From NCBI RefSeq assembly GCF_000787855.1, contig NZ_BBPQ01000002.1:316679-380678 (forward strand): 64,000 bases of DNA, given 5' to 3'. A program made the translations under genes and the position numbers. How positions within the stretch are numbered: the stretch's first letter is position 1; every line of letters starts with the position of its first letter. Source of the DNA: Streptacidiphilus anmyonensis (lineage in GTDB: Bacteria; Actinomycetota; Actinomycetes; Streptomycetales; Streptomycetaceae). Positions 17,978-28,803 of this stretch are shown piece after piece. The notes under the pieces were generated by a model, which made no database searches, was not told the DNA's origin, and saw nothing but the letters and a program-made list of their open reading frames with translations.

Positions 17978-17991
17978 GAAGAACTCACGTT
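17971..17991. promoter_or_regulatory. Perfect-arm palindrome, candidate operator of the TetR gene at 18034
   Basis: AACGTGAG, then a 5-nt spacer, then CTCACGTT. It overlaps the stop of the upstream dehydrogenase and lies 43 nt before the ATG of the TetR gene, consistent with autoregulation. Confidence 0.7.
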
Positions 17992-18033
17992 AGTGACTCG
18001 CCAAGGCCGCACCCGATCGGGCAGAGTGAGGCC

Positions 18034-18672
18034 ATGCACGTTCCCGCGCCATCCGAAGGCAGCGTCCGTCGCCGGCCCGTGCAGCGGCGCAGTCAGGAAC
18101 GCTTCGACCGCATCCTGGACGCCACCGCGCGCCTGCTCGACGAGGTCGGCTACACCGCGCTGACCACCAAGGAGGTCGCCCGGCGCGCGGAGGTCCCGAT
18201 CGGCACGCTCTACCAGTTCTTCCCCGGCATCGACGGACTGCTGGGCGCGCTCGCCGAACGCAACCTCGAACACTTCATGGACCGGCTGACCCGGCGCATG
18301 GAGGCCGAGCGGCCCTCCGACATCGCGACCATGGTCGACCTCGCGGTCGAGGAGTACGTGGCCATGCACCGCGCCGTGCCCGGCTTCGGCGTCGTCGACT
18401 TCGGCGCGGTCGGCCGCGAGGACGCGCAGAGCGTGCACCTGCTCGACTCCGTCCTGGAGAACAACGCCGCGGTCGCGGACCGCCTCTGGGCCCTCCTCGG
18501 CGACCTCATCGGCGGCGAGGACCGCGCGGCCGCGCGGATCTCCCTCCAGGTCGCCCTGGAGTGCGCGGACGCGGTCCTGCGCCTGGCCTTCCGCCAGGAC
18601 GCGGAGGGCGACCCGGTGCTCATCGCCGAATGCAAGAAGCTCCTGCGCGGCTACCTGACCGAGCCGGACTGA
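18034..18672 (+). CDS. TetR-family transcriptional regulator
   Basis: This is a 212-residue regulator with an N-terminal HTH (TTKEVARRAEVPIGTLYQFF) after an Arg-rich leader (RRRPVQRRSQERF), and a TetR_C-type ligand domain. The frame is open from GTG 17974, but that start lies inside the palindromic operator. ATG 18034 has GTGAGG just upstream. It may control itself and the neighbouring dehydrogenase or LLM gene; the target is not shown by sequence alone. Confidence 0.85.
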   Translation: MHVPAPSEGSVRRRPVQRRSQERFDRILDATARLLDEVGYTALTTKEVARRAEVPIGTLYQFFPGIDGLLGALAERNLEHFMDRLTRRMEAERPSDIATMVDLAVEEYVAMHRAVPGFGVVDFGAVGREDAQSVHLLDSVLENNAAVADRLWALLGDLIGGEDRAAARISLQVALECADAVLRLAFRQDAEGDPVLIAECKKLLRGYLTEPD

Positions 18673-18719
18673 CCGCTCGAGCGCGTCGTGTCGCGTCGCG
18701 GCACGTCGCGGCGCGTCGC

Positions 18720-19709
18720 TCAGGGGCGGATCCGCGGCATCACCTCGTCCGTGAACAGGCGCAGGCTCTCCCAGCCCGCCTCCACCGGCATACCACCGCA
18801 CATCGGATGCAGCAGCAGGGTGCCCATCGGGCCCTCCGCGGCGGCGACGGCCACGCACTCGTCCGGGGTCAGGCAGCAGTAGACGCCCTCCGCGCGGAGC
18901 TGGTCGACCGTCAGCGCCTGCGTCGCGACCGCCGAGCGGATGTCGGGCGTCTGCCAGGAGGCGTAGGTTCGGGCCTCGTGCAGGAAGTGCTCGCCGTACC
19001 GCGCCCAGGCGCGGTCCGGGTCCTCGGTGCAGTGGACCATGCGGGTGCGCTCCGGCGGCAGCAGGACGAAGCCCTCGTGCCAGTCCGCCGCGGCGGCCAA
19101 CGACTCGTAGTAGTCGACCAACTCGGGAAGGTAGGCGGCCGTGAACAGCGGCAGCCGCAGCCGCACGGCGCGCCGCGCCGCGGCCTTGGACGAGCCGCCG
19201 ACGATCAGCGGCGGCTGCGGCGCGGTCAGCGGCGGCGGAGTCAGTCGCACCGTGCGGCCCCGGTACTCGAACTCCTCCCCGGACCAGGCGGCGACCAGTG
19301 CGGCCAGCACCTCGTCCTGGATCCGCCCGCGCTGCTTCCACTCGACGCCCATCAGCTCGTACTCGGCCGGCCGGTAGCCGAGCCCGGCGACCGTGGTGAC
19401 CCGCCCGCCGCTGAGGTGGTCCAGCACGACGAGCTCCTCGGCCAGCCGCAACGGGTCGTACAGCGGCGTGATCAGCGCGCACAGCATCAGCGGGATGCGG
19501 CTGGTGGCCCCCGCGATCGCCGCCGCGGTGGCGATCGGCGCGGGACTCCAGCCGTCGGCCACGCCGTGGTGCTCCTCCAGCGTGACCAGGTCGAAGCCGT
19601 GCGCCTCGGCATGGACGGCCATCTCGACGGTGGCACGGTAGCGGGCGGCGACGTCCTTGCGATCCAGGCCGGGCGCGACCTGGTTGAAGCGCAGCGTGGT
19701 GACCGTCAC
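18720..19709 (-). CDS. LLM-class flavin-dependent oxidoreductase
   Basis: This 329-residue protein has the luciferase-like (beta/alpha)8 fold. Family segments are EAHGFDLVTLEEHHG, IPLMLCALITPLYDPLRLAEELVVLDHLSGGR and the flavin loop PQPPLIVGGSSKAAARRA. Such enzymes use F420 or FMN to oxidise or reduce small molecules; the substrate cannot be assigned. GTG 19709 with GGGACGAG upstream gives the family-like N-terminus TVTTLRFNQV. The frame stays open to 19784, but that segment includes a palindromic operator. It converges on the TetR gene with 47 nt between stops. Confidence 0.85.
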   Translation of the reverse strand: MTVTTLRFNQVAPGLDRKDVAARYRATVEMAVHAEAHGFDLVTLEEHHGVADGWSPAPIATAAAIAGATSRIPLMLCALITPLYDPLRLAEELVVLDHLSGGRVTTVAGLGYRPAEYELMGVEWKQRGRIQDEVLAALVAAWSGEEFEYRGRTVRLTPPPLTAPQPPLIVGGSSKAAARRAVRLRLPLFTAAYLPELVDYYESLAAAADWHEGFVLLPPERTRMVHCTEDPDRAWARYGEHFLHEARTYASWQTPDIRSAVATQALTVDQLRAEGVYCCLTPDECVAVAAAEGPMGTLLLHPMCGGMPVEAGWESLRLFTDEVMPRIRP

Positions 19710-19733
19710 GGGCTCGTCCCTTCCGGCGCCGAC

Positions 19734-19752
19734 AGCTGACACGGCGTCAGCT
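19734..19752. promoter_or_regulatory. Perfect palindrome upstream of the LLM oxidoreductase gene
   Basis: AGCTGACACGGCGTCAGCT has 7-bp perfect arms (AGCTGAC/GTCAGCT) around ACGGC. It sits 25 nt before the GTG start. The TGAC...GTCA form is typical of TetR or MarR operators. Confidence 0.6.
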
Positions 19753-19814
19753 CTCGCTCCCGGCATGGGTACCACCGCCCGCACGAGAGAACAAGCGTCA
19801 GTACGGCCCCGCCG

Positions 19815-20186
19815 TCAGAGCTTGGGAACCCAGCGCACGCCCGACAACGCGTCCTCCACCAGCTGCACCTGCCGGGCCAGGACGCTCAGGCGGGCGCCCT
19901 CCTCCGCATAGGCGCGCAGGCGCTCCTCGATGGCGTGCGGCTCGAAGTGGTCCGCGAGCTCCACGCGCGCACGCGAGTACGCGGACCGGGCGACCTGAAG
20001 GGACCCGTCGGTGAGGTAGCGGACGTCCCGGGCGAGCATCAGCGGGTGCTTGTAGAGCACGTGGTACCGCCGCCACTCCCCCGGGACCTGGTCGTAGAGC
20101 CACCTGCGCGCAGACTCCTCCCAGCCAGGGCTGCCGGGGGGCTGCACGCGCTCCGGCCAGCCGGGAGGGACGGGCGAGGTGTTCAC
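19815..20186 (-). CDS. Conserved hypothetical protein, leaderless
   Basis: This is a 123-residue soluble, Arg-rich protein rich in predicted helices (VRYLTDGSLQVARSAYSRARVELADHFEPHAIEERLRAYAEEG). I do not recognise a family and assign no function. The start is supported by promoter position: TATACT lies 6 nt before GTG 20186, so the mRNA probably begins at the start codon. An AT-rich direct repeat (CGAAAATCGAAAATC) lies just upstream. The frame remains open far upstream without coding character. Confidence 0.7.
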   Translation of the reverse strand: MNTSPVPPGWPERVQPPGSPGWEESARRWLYDQVPGEWRRYHVLYKHPLMLARDVRYLTDGSLQVARSAYSRARVELADHFEPHAIEERLRAYAEEGARLSVLARQVQLVEDALSGVRWVPKL

Positions 20187-20192
20187 TCCACC

Positions 20193-20217
20193 AGTATAGG
20201 AACAGATTTTCGATTTT
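20193..20217 (-). promoter_or_regulatory. Leaderless promoter with AT-rich direct repeat
   Basis: On the minus strand TCGAAAA is repeated in tandem (TCGAAAATCGAAAATC), followed by TGTTCC and -10 TATACT at 20198-20193. No TTGACA-like -35 is present; the repeat occupies that position and may be an activator or alternative sigma-factor site. Confidence 0.5.
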
Positions 20218-20370
20218 CGAGCCAGTAGATCACCCGCTCGCCACGCCGACTCCCGGGGGTGGTGCCTGCACCACCCCGAAGTCGGGTCCGGACGCCAGCG
20301 ACGTGCGCCCCCGGGTCCGGAAGGCTGGTCGGCGTCCGAAGGGGACGGCACGAGGGCATCGGGAGGGCAT

Positions 20371-21594
20371 GTGCTGACGTTCAGGGGAGCTTCACGGGCA
20401 GGTGGCCGGGCGGTATCGGTCGCCACCGCGGCGGCTGTGGCCGTGGCCGTGGCCGCTGCGGTGGCTCCCGCGGCTGTGGCGACTCCGACCGTGGCGGCGA
20501 CCGGCGACGCCGCGACCGGCTTCGGTCCGCCGGATGCTGCTGCGCTCCAGGCCTCGATCAGCGGCCTTCCGAACCCGGTCATCACCGGATCACTGGTCGA
20601 CGTCGACGGCACGGACGGCAGCTGGAACGGCGTCTCCGGTCTCGGCGACGTGGCCAGGGGCACCGCTCCCGCGCCGGACTCGCGGTTCCGGATCGGCAGC
20701 GTGACGAAGGTGTTCACCGCGATCGTCACCCTGCAACTGGTCGCCGAACACCGGATCTCGCTCGACCAGAGCATCCAGCACTACCTGCCCGGCGTGCTGC
20801 CGGCCGGATTCCCGCCGATCACCGTCGCCCAGCTGCTCGACCACACCAGCGGCCTGCCGGGCGTGGACGTCGGCGACGACGAGGACGACCCGGCCGGCTT
20901 CGTCGCGCACCGGTTCGACCACCCCACGCCCGCCCAGGTCGAGGCCGCGCTCGGCGGGCTGCGGATGAGCTTCGCGCCGGGCGCCGAGCAGCAGTACAAC
21001 GGCATCAACTACTACCTGCTCGGCTCGCTCGTCGAGAAGGTCACCGGGCACAGCTACGCGTCCGAGGTCGCCCGTCGCGTCATCCGCCCGCTGGGGCTGA
21101 GCGACACGGAGGTCCCGGCCGCGACCGACTACCGCATCCACGGCCCGCGGCTGCACGGATACCTGGCCGTCGACACGAACGGCACCACGCGACTCGTGGA
21201 CGTGACGCGGCAGAGCCCCTACCCGTGGGCCGAGGGCGGCATGATCTCGTCGGCCCGCGACCTGGACACGCTGATGAAGGGCCTGCTCGCCGGACGGCTG
21301 CTGCCGAGCGCGGAACTCGACGACATGTTCACCGTCCCGGACGTCGCCTACCTGGGCACCAACCAGTGCCGGCTGGGCGACCCCGGACGCGCCTGCTTCG
21401 GCATGGGCCTGATGAGCGCGACGATCGACGGCGTCACGGTCTGGGGGAAGACGGGCTCGCGACCGGGCTACACCGACGGCGTGTTCGCGACCAGGGACGG
21501 CCGGCGGATCCTGGTCTACGCGTTCACGCCCACCAGCGAGTCGGCGAACACGAACCCGTTCGTCCTCGGCGTCGCCAGGGCCGCGCTGGGCTGA
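20371..21594 (+). CDS. Secreted serine hydrolase (beta-lactamase class C / DD-peptidase family)
   Basis: This 407-residue exported protein begins with an Ala-rich signal segment (VATAAAVAVAVAAAVAPAAVA). The SxxK motif is SVTK in FRIGSVTKVF. The third motif is KTG in VWGKTGSRPGY. Where the family usually has YxN the sequence reads YNGINYYLLG, so the usual Asn is shifted or replaced by Gly. The family hydrolyses D-Ala peptides, beta-lactams or esters outside the membrane. It converges on the Clp-N gene with 39 nt between stops. The GTG start lacks an obvious ribosome site. Confidence 0.85.
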   Translation: MLTFRGASRAGGRAVSVATAAAVAVAVAAAVAPAAVATPTVAATGDAATGFGPPDAAALQASISGLPNPVITGSLVDVDGTDGSWNGVSGLGDVARGTAPAPDSRFRIGSVTKVFTAIVTLQLVAEHRISLDQSIQHYLPGVLPAGFPPITVAQLLDHTSGLPGVDVGDDEDDPAGFVAHRFDHPTPAQVEAALGGLRMSFAPGAEQQYNGINYYLLGSLVEKVTGHSYASEVARRVIRPLGLSDTEVPAATDYRIHGPRLHGYLAVDTNGTTRLVDVTRQSPYPWAEGGMISSARDLDTLMKGLLAGRLLPSAELDDMFTVPDVAYLGTNQCRLGDPGRACFGMGLMSATIDGVTVWGKTGSRPGYTDGVFATRDGRRILVYAFTPTSESANTNPFVLGVARAALG

Positions 21595-21633
21595 GCCCCC
21601 GTCAGCCGAGCCCTCGTACGGTCCGGGCTCCCG

Positions 21634-22377
21634 TCACAGCCCCGCCGCGCCGAGGCGGCCTTCGATCGCGTCGAGGCGCTGGGCGAGTTGCCGCAGCAGC
21701 GACTCGGTGCCGGGCGGGGTCGCGTTCTGGCGGGCCTGGGCGAAGCCCGCCATCGCGGTGGCGATGGCGCGGCGGACCGCGGTGGCGTCCAGGCCGGCGG
21801 CGTGCAGGATCCGTCCCGCGCCGCTCTCCTCCTCGGCGAGCAGGCCGAGGAGGAGGTGCTCGCAGCCGATGTAGTTGTGGCCGAGCTCGAGCGCCGCCTC
21901 CAGGGCCGCGCCGATCGCGCTGCGAGCGGGCATGGTCAGCCCGGTCCAGAAGCCGCCCGCCGCCCCCGTCGCGTTCGGCAGCGGCTCGTCCGCCGTGCTC
22001 GCCAGTGCGGCCTCGCGCAGCGCGTCGGGCTCCTCGCCGAGCGCCGGGAGCAGCCGGACGGCGAGGTTGCCGCCCTCGTCGATCAGGCCGACGAGCAGGT
22101 GCCGGGTGCCGACGGGCCCCTCCCCCGCGGCCTGGTGGGCGAGTTCGACCGACGCCTTGAGCCGGTCCGTCATCCGACCGGCGAGACGCGCGGCCAGTTC
22201 GGGACGGGCGTCCGGGTCGAACGCCGGGTCGCGCAGCAGGGCGACGCCCTTGCGGGCCAGCGTCACCGCCTGGACGGCGTCGGCCAGTGCCTTCTGGCAC
22301 ACGGCCGAGACGGGGATCTCGGCGGCCTTCACCGCGGCGGCGAGGTCGTCGGGCAGATAGACGTTGATCTTCGGCAT
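21634..22377 (-). CDS. Ribbon-helix-helix / Clp-N domain fusion protein
   Basis: This 247-residue protein starts with an Arc/CopG-like segment (PKINVYLPDDLAAAVKAA, then helices to about residue 50). Two Clp-N repeats follow, recognisable by VGTRHLLVGLIDEG (about residues 88-101) and HNYIGCEHLLLGLLAEE (about 165-181). No AAA ATPase module follows, so it is not a Clp chaperone. The architecture suggests a DNA-binding regulator whose Clp-N domains sense a ligand or a protein such as a degron or ClpC. GAGGAGG lies 4 nt before the ATG. A palindrome lies just upstream, fitting autoregulation (inference). Confidence 0.82.
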   Translation of the reverse strand: MPKINVYLPDDLAAAVKAAEIPVSAVCQKALADAVQAVTLARKGVALLRDPAFDPDARPELAARLAGRMTDRLKASVELAHQAAGEGPVGTRHLLVGLIDEGGNLAVRLLPALGEEPDALREAALASTADEPLPNATGAAGGFWTGLTMPARSAIGAALEAALELGHNYIGCEHLLLGLLAEEESGAGRILHAAGLDATAVRRAIATAMAGFAQARQNATPPGTESLLRQLAQRLDAIEGRLGAAGL

Positions 22378-22400
22378 GCTGCCTCCTCTGCGGGCATCTC

Positions 22401-22418
22401 TAACCCCTCTTAGGGTTA
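22401..22418. promoter_or_regulatory. Palindrome upstream of the RHH/Clp-N gene
   Basis: TAACCC-CTCTTA-GGGTTA has perfect 6-bp arms and lies 24-41 nt before the ATG. Spaced TAACCC/GGGTTA half-sites suit a dimeric ribbon-helix-helix protein. Confidence 0.5.
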
Positions 22419-22461
22419 TTCATGGGGGTACATCTCGTCAACGGCTTCGCCGAAAACGGGA

Positions 22462-22494
22462 ACGGCCCCGCTCCCGGAAGGGGAGCGGGGCCGT
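22462..22494 (-). terminator. Terminator hairpin after acnA
   Basis: Arms 22462-22475 (ACGGCCCCGCTCCC) and 22481-22494 are perfect 14-bp complements with a 5-nt loop. On the acnA strand a CCCGTTTTCGG stretch follows. It starts 18 nt past the acnA stop. Confidence 0.85.
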
Positions 22495-22511
22495 CGCCGA
22501 CCGGTCGCGGA

Positions 22512-25415
<2,904 letters not shown>

Positions 25416-25426
25416 TCAGGCCACCG

Positions 25427-26875
25427 TCAGTTCACAAGAACCCGCTGGTCGGCAGGGGTGCCCGTGGTGTCGGCCGCCGCCTTCGGGGCGTGCGCGCCGC
25501 GCTTGGGCAGGGCGGCCAGCAGGAGCGTCACCACCGCCAGCGCGCCGACCATCCAGAACATCGCGTGACCGAAGGAGCGGACCACCGTCGAACCGGTGAA
25601 GGCGACCGAGACCAGCGCCAGGCCGAAGGCGTTGCCGAGCTGGTTGGTGGTGTTGATCAGGCCCGAGGCCGAGCCCGCGTGCTGCTTGGGGACCTCCGAG
25701 AGCACCGCGTCCGTCAGCGGGGAGAAGACCATGCCCATCCCGGCGCCCATCACCAGCAGCGGCAGCGCCATCTGCCAGGAGTGGATGCCCTGGCCGTAGC
25801 GGTAGGCCTCGCCGATGTAGAGCAGCGCGCCCGCGGCGGTGGTCAGCGCACCGAGCTGGAGCACCGAGCGGCTCCCCAGGCGCGGCACCAGCAGCTGCAC
25901 CGACATTCCGGCGGCGGCCGAGCAGGCGACGGTGAACGGAAGGCCGGTCAGGCCGGCGTGCAGCGGGGTCCAGCCGAGGCCGATCTGCATGTACAGCGTC
26001 CAGACCAGGAAGAAGATGCCCATCCCGGCGCCGAAGACCAGCTGGACGCCGATCCCGGCGGCGAAGCTGCGCGCCTTGAAGAGGGTCAGCTCGACCAGCG
26101 GGGACCCGTCCTTCGCGCCCTTGAACCGCTCGTAGCGGACGAAGCCGCCGAGCGCGGCGAGACCGGCCGCCATCAGCGCCCAGCCCCACACCGGCCAGCC
26201 GTTCTCCCGGCCCTGGACCAGCGGGTACATCACCATCAGCAGACCGGCGGTGGCCAGCGCGACGCCGACCAGGTCCAGCTTCAGGGCGTGCGGCGCCCTG
26301 GACTCGTCGATGAAGCGGCGGCCGAGGACCAGGCCGGCGATGCCGAAGGGCAGGTTGATCAGGAAGATCGGCCGCCACTCCAGGCCGAACACGTTCCACG
26401 TCGTCAGCAGCGCACCCAGCAGCGGGCCGGTGACGGCGGCGAGCCCGATGATCGCTCCGAACATCCCGAAGACCTTGCCGCGCTCCTCACCGCTGAAGGT
26501 CGCATGGATGATCGAGAGCACCTGGGGCACCATCAGCGCCGCTGTCGCGCCCTGCAGCATGCGCGTGGCGACCAGCATCTCCGGGTTGGCGGCGAGGCCG
26601 CACAGCAGTGAGGCGGCGGTGAAGCCGGCCGTGCCGATCAGGAAGACGCGCTTGCGGCCGTAGATGTCGCCGAGGCGCCCGCCGGTGATCAGACCGACCG
26701 CGAAGGCGAGCGCGTAACCGGCGGTGATCCACTGGATCGCGCTGAAGCCCGCGCCGGTGTCGCGTTGGATGCTCGGAATGGCGATGTTGACGATCGTCGC
26801 GTCGACCAGGTCCATGAAGCTGGCCGTCATGACGACGGCCAGGGCGATCCACCGCCTGCGATCCGTGCTGCTCAT
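25427..26875 (-). CDS. MFS drug:H+ antiporter, DHA2 (EmrB/QacA-like) type
   Basis: This 482-residue transporter has about 14 membrane helices. The N-terminal motif is ASFMDLVDATIVNIAIPSI. Motif A is GGRLGDIYGRKRVFLIG, and the motif C-like GAIIGLAAVTGPLLGALLT follows. It exports hydrophobic or cationic compounds using the proton gradient; the substrate is unknown. ATG 26875 follows GGGGAGAAGG; the frame is open well beyond that but without coding sense. It is divergent from a WYL-domain regulator, and a palindrome in the shared region suggests regulator control of export. Confidence 0.9.
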   Translation of the reverse strand: MSSTDRRRWIALAVVMTASFMDLVDATIVNIAIPSIQRDTGAGFSAIQWITAGYALAFAVGLITGGRLGDIYGRKRVFLIGTAGFTAASLLCGLAANPEMLVATRMLQGATAALMVPQVLSIIHATFSGEERGKVFGMFGAIIGLAAVTGPLLGALLTTWNVFGLEWRPIFLINLPFGIAGLVLGRRFIDESRAPHALKLDLVGVALATAGLLMVMYPLVQGRENGWPVWGWALMAAGLAALGGFVRYERFKGAKDGSPLVELTLFKARSFAAGIGVQLVFGAGMGIFFLVWTLYMQIGLGWTPLHAGLTGLPFTVACSAAAGMSVQLLVPRLGSRSVLQLGALTTAAGALLYIGEAYRYGQGIHSWQMALPLLVMGAGMGMVFSPLTDAVLSEVPKQHAGSASGLINTTNQLGNAFGLALVSVAFTGSTVVRSFGHAMFWMVGALAVVTLLLAALPKRGAHAPKAAADTTGTPADQRVLVN

Positions 26876-26912
26876 CTGTCCTTCTCCCCTGCGGCTTCCT
26901 GCTGCTCTCTCG

Positions 26913-26941
26913 TTGACAGGACCTAAGCTATGAGGGATGTA
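26913..26941 (+). promoter_or_regulatory. Candidate promoter of the WYL regulator gene
   Basis: TTGACA at 26913-26918 is a consensus -35. GATGTA at 26936-26941 is a weak -10 after a 17-nt spacer. The operator palindrome overlaps the end of this promoter. Confidence 0.45.
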
Positions 26942-26958
26942 GGACAGGTCTTGTCCTA
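26940..26958. promoter_or_regulatory. Perfect palindrome, operator between MFS and WYL genes
   Basis: TAGGACAGGTCTTGTCCTA has 7-bp perfect arms around GGTCT. It lies 26 nt before the WYL ATG and 64 nt upstream of the MFS ATG, so binding could control both genes. Confidence 0.72.
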
Positions 26959-26983
26959 GTGGGCGCGGATTCTGGAAGACGTG

Positions 26984-27937
26984 ATGGACACCTCGGCACG
27001 ACTGTTGAATCTGCTCTCCTTGCTGCAGACCCCGCGGGAGTGGTCGGGCACGGAACTCGCCGACCGGCTCGAGGTCAGCACCCGCACCATCCGCCGCGAC
27101 GTCGACCGCCTGCGCGACCTCGGCTACCCGGTCGAGGCCACCATGGGCTCCATCGGCGGCTACCGCCTGGTCGCGGGCCGCGCTCTGCCGCCGCTGCTGC
27201 TCGACGACGAGGAGGCCGTCGCCATCGCGGTCGGCCTGCGCGCCGCAGCGGGCAGCGCCGTCGACGGCATCGAGGACGCGTCGCTGCGGGCGTTGACCAA
27301 GCTGGAGCAGGTGCTGCCCTCGCGCCTGCGCTACCGCGTGGGCGCGCTGGGCTCCGCCGTGGTCACCATGACGGGCGGCGGCCCGCGCGTCGAACCGGCC
27401 GTGCTGACGGTGATCGCGGGCGCGATCACCAATCACGAACGGGTCCGCTTCGCCTACCGCGCGGCGGACGGCGCGGAGTCGCGACGCCATGTCGAGCCGC
27501 AGCGCCTGGTGGCGACCGGCCGCCGCTGGTACCTCGTCGCCTGGGACCTCGACCGCGACGACTGGCGCCTCTTCCGCGTCGACCGGCTCGTCACCCCGAC
27601 GGCCACGGGCGCGCGGGCAACGGCCCGCGACCTGCCCGCCGCCGACGCGGCGGCGTTCGTGCAGGACAAGCTGAGGCGGCTGTGGCCGTCCTCGCCGGTG
27701 GTGGTGGACTTCGACGCCGACCCCGAACTGCTCAGGTCCAAGCTCGGCCAGGCCCCGGGCGAGGTCACCGAACTCCCCGACGGCCGCGCCCGCTGGAGCG
27801 CCGAGGCGGACCGCCTCGACTGGACGGCGGTCCGCCTGCTGATGCTGGACCTGCCCTTCACGGTCCAGTCGCCGCCCGCACTGGTGGAGCAGGTCCGCGC
27901 GATCGGGGAGCGGGCGACGCGGTCAGTCGGATCCTGA
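26984..27937 (+). CDS. HTH / WYL-domain transcriptional regulator
   Basis: This 317-residue regulator has an N-terminal HTH_11 (RLLNLLSLLQTPREWSGTELADRLEVSTRTIRRDVDRL, residues about 5-45). A WYL ligand-binding domain follows (FAYRAADGAESRRHVEPQRLVATGRRWYLVAWDLDRDDWRLFRVDRL) and then a WCX-like C-terminal region. WYL domains sense small molecules or nucleic acid. The divergent MFS gene is the likely target. ATG 26984 is chosen over the GTG three bases earlier. Its 3' end overlaps that of the convergent hydrolase gene by 15 bp. Confidence 0.9.
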   Translation: MDTSARLLNLLSLLQTPREWSGTELADRLEVSTRTIRRDVDRLRDLGYPVEATMGSIGGYRLVAGRALPPLLLDDEEAVAIAVGLRAAAGSAVDGIEDASLRALTKLEQVLPSRLRYRVGALGSAVVTMTGGGPRVEPAVLTVIAGAITNHERVRFAYRAADGAESRRHVEPQRLVATGRRWYLVAWDLDRDDWRLFRVDRLVTPTATGARATARDLPAADAAAFVQDKLRRLWPSSPVVVDFDADPELLRSKLGQAPGEVTELPDGRARWSAEADRLDWTAVRLLMLDLPFTVQSPPALVEQVRAIGERATRSVGS

Positions 27938-28711
27938 CGGCCGGCCCAGGCAGTGGCGGATCACCGCCTCGACGACCAGCTCCGGTGCCCGCAGCGGGAG
28001 GTAGTGGTCCACGCCGGGCAGGAGGGTGAGCTCGCATCCGGGGATGCGCCGGGCCGCCTCCTGGTTCGCGGCCACCAGCGCGGCGCGATCGAGGTCGCCC
28101 ACCAGCAGGACCGAGGGCACCTCGACCTGACCGAGCCGCTCGAAGACGGTCTCGTCCTCCTGCTCGAACTCCCCCGCCTCCCAGGTCGCCACGGAGGAGC
28201 GCATCAGCGCGAAGACCCGCTCGTCCGCGCCAGCCGCCGCCCAGACCCGCAGGGCGAAGGTCAGCCGGACGTCGGGGGCGCCCGATCGCTTCAGCGCGTC
28301 GTACTCGGCCTCCAGCTCCGGCTCCTCCGGCCAGGGATACCCGGGCACGCTCGGACAGAGCAGCACCATGGAGGCCACCCGCTCCGGCGCGGCGAGCGCC
28401 AGCGTCATCGCCGTCCCGCCACCCATGCTGCACCCGACCAGGGAGGCACGACGGACCCCGAAGTGGTCGAGCACCGCCTCCAGGTCATCGACCAACGCGT
28501 ATGGGGCGGTCGCCCGAGGGGACCGCCCGTAGCCGCGCATGTCGTAGCGGATCACCCGGAACCGCTCGGCGAGCGGGGGCACCAGCTCGTCCCAGATGGC
28601 CGAATGGCCGATCCCGGGGTGCAGCAGGACCAGCGGCGGGCCGTCCCCGCCGGTATCCCGCGCCCAGACCTCGCCGCCGCGCACCTTCACCATGCCGTCC
28701 CAGACAGTCAT
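27923..28711 (-). CDS. Alpha/beta-fold hydrolase
   Basis: This 262-residue hydrolase has the oxyanion HPGIGHSAIW, the nucleophile elbow GCSMGGGTA and the C-terminal catalytic His in LPGVDHYLPLR. The acid is probably the Asp in VLLVGDLDRAA. The family includes esterases, lactonases and haloperoxidase-like enzymes; the substrate is unknown. The start is ATG 28711; open frame beyond it has no family sequence. It converges with the WYL gene and the two coding regions overlap by 15 bp. Confidence 0.87.
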   Translation of the reverse strand: MTVWDGMVKVRGGEVWARDTGGDGPPLVLLHPGIGHSAIWDELVPPLAERFRVIRYDMRGYGRSPRATAPYALVDDLEAVLDHFGVRRASLVGCSMGGGTAMTLALAAPERVASMVLLCPSVPGYPWPEEPELEAEYDALKRSGAPDVRLTFALRVWAAAGADERVFALMRSSVATWEAGEFEQEDETVFERLGQVEVPSVLLVGDLDRAALVAANQEAARRIPGCELTLLPGVDHYLPLRAPELVVEAVIRHCLGRPSGSD

Positions 28712-28803
28712 GGCAACCAGCTTGGCCCCCGGCTGACGGGGCGTCATCCGGTTTTCGCGGGGGCGGCTCGGCGGTGGCGACCGGCGGCGGTGGCGACGGG
28801 GCG

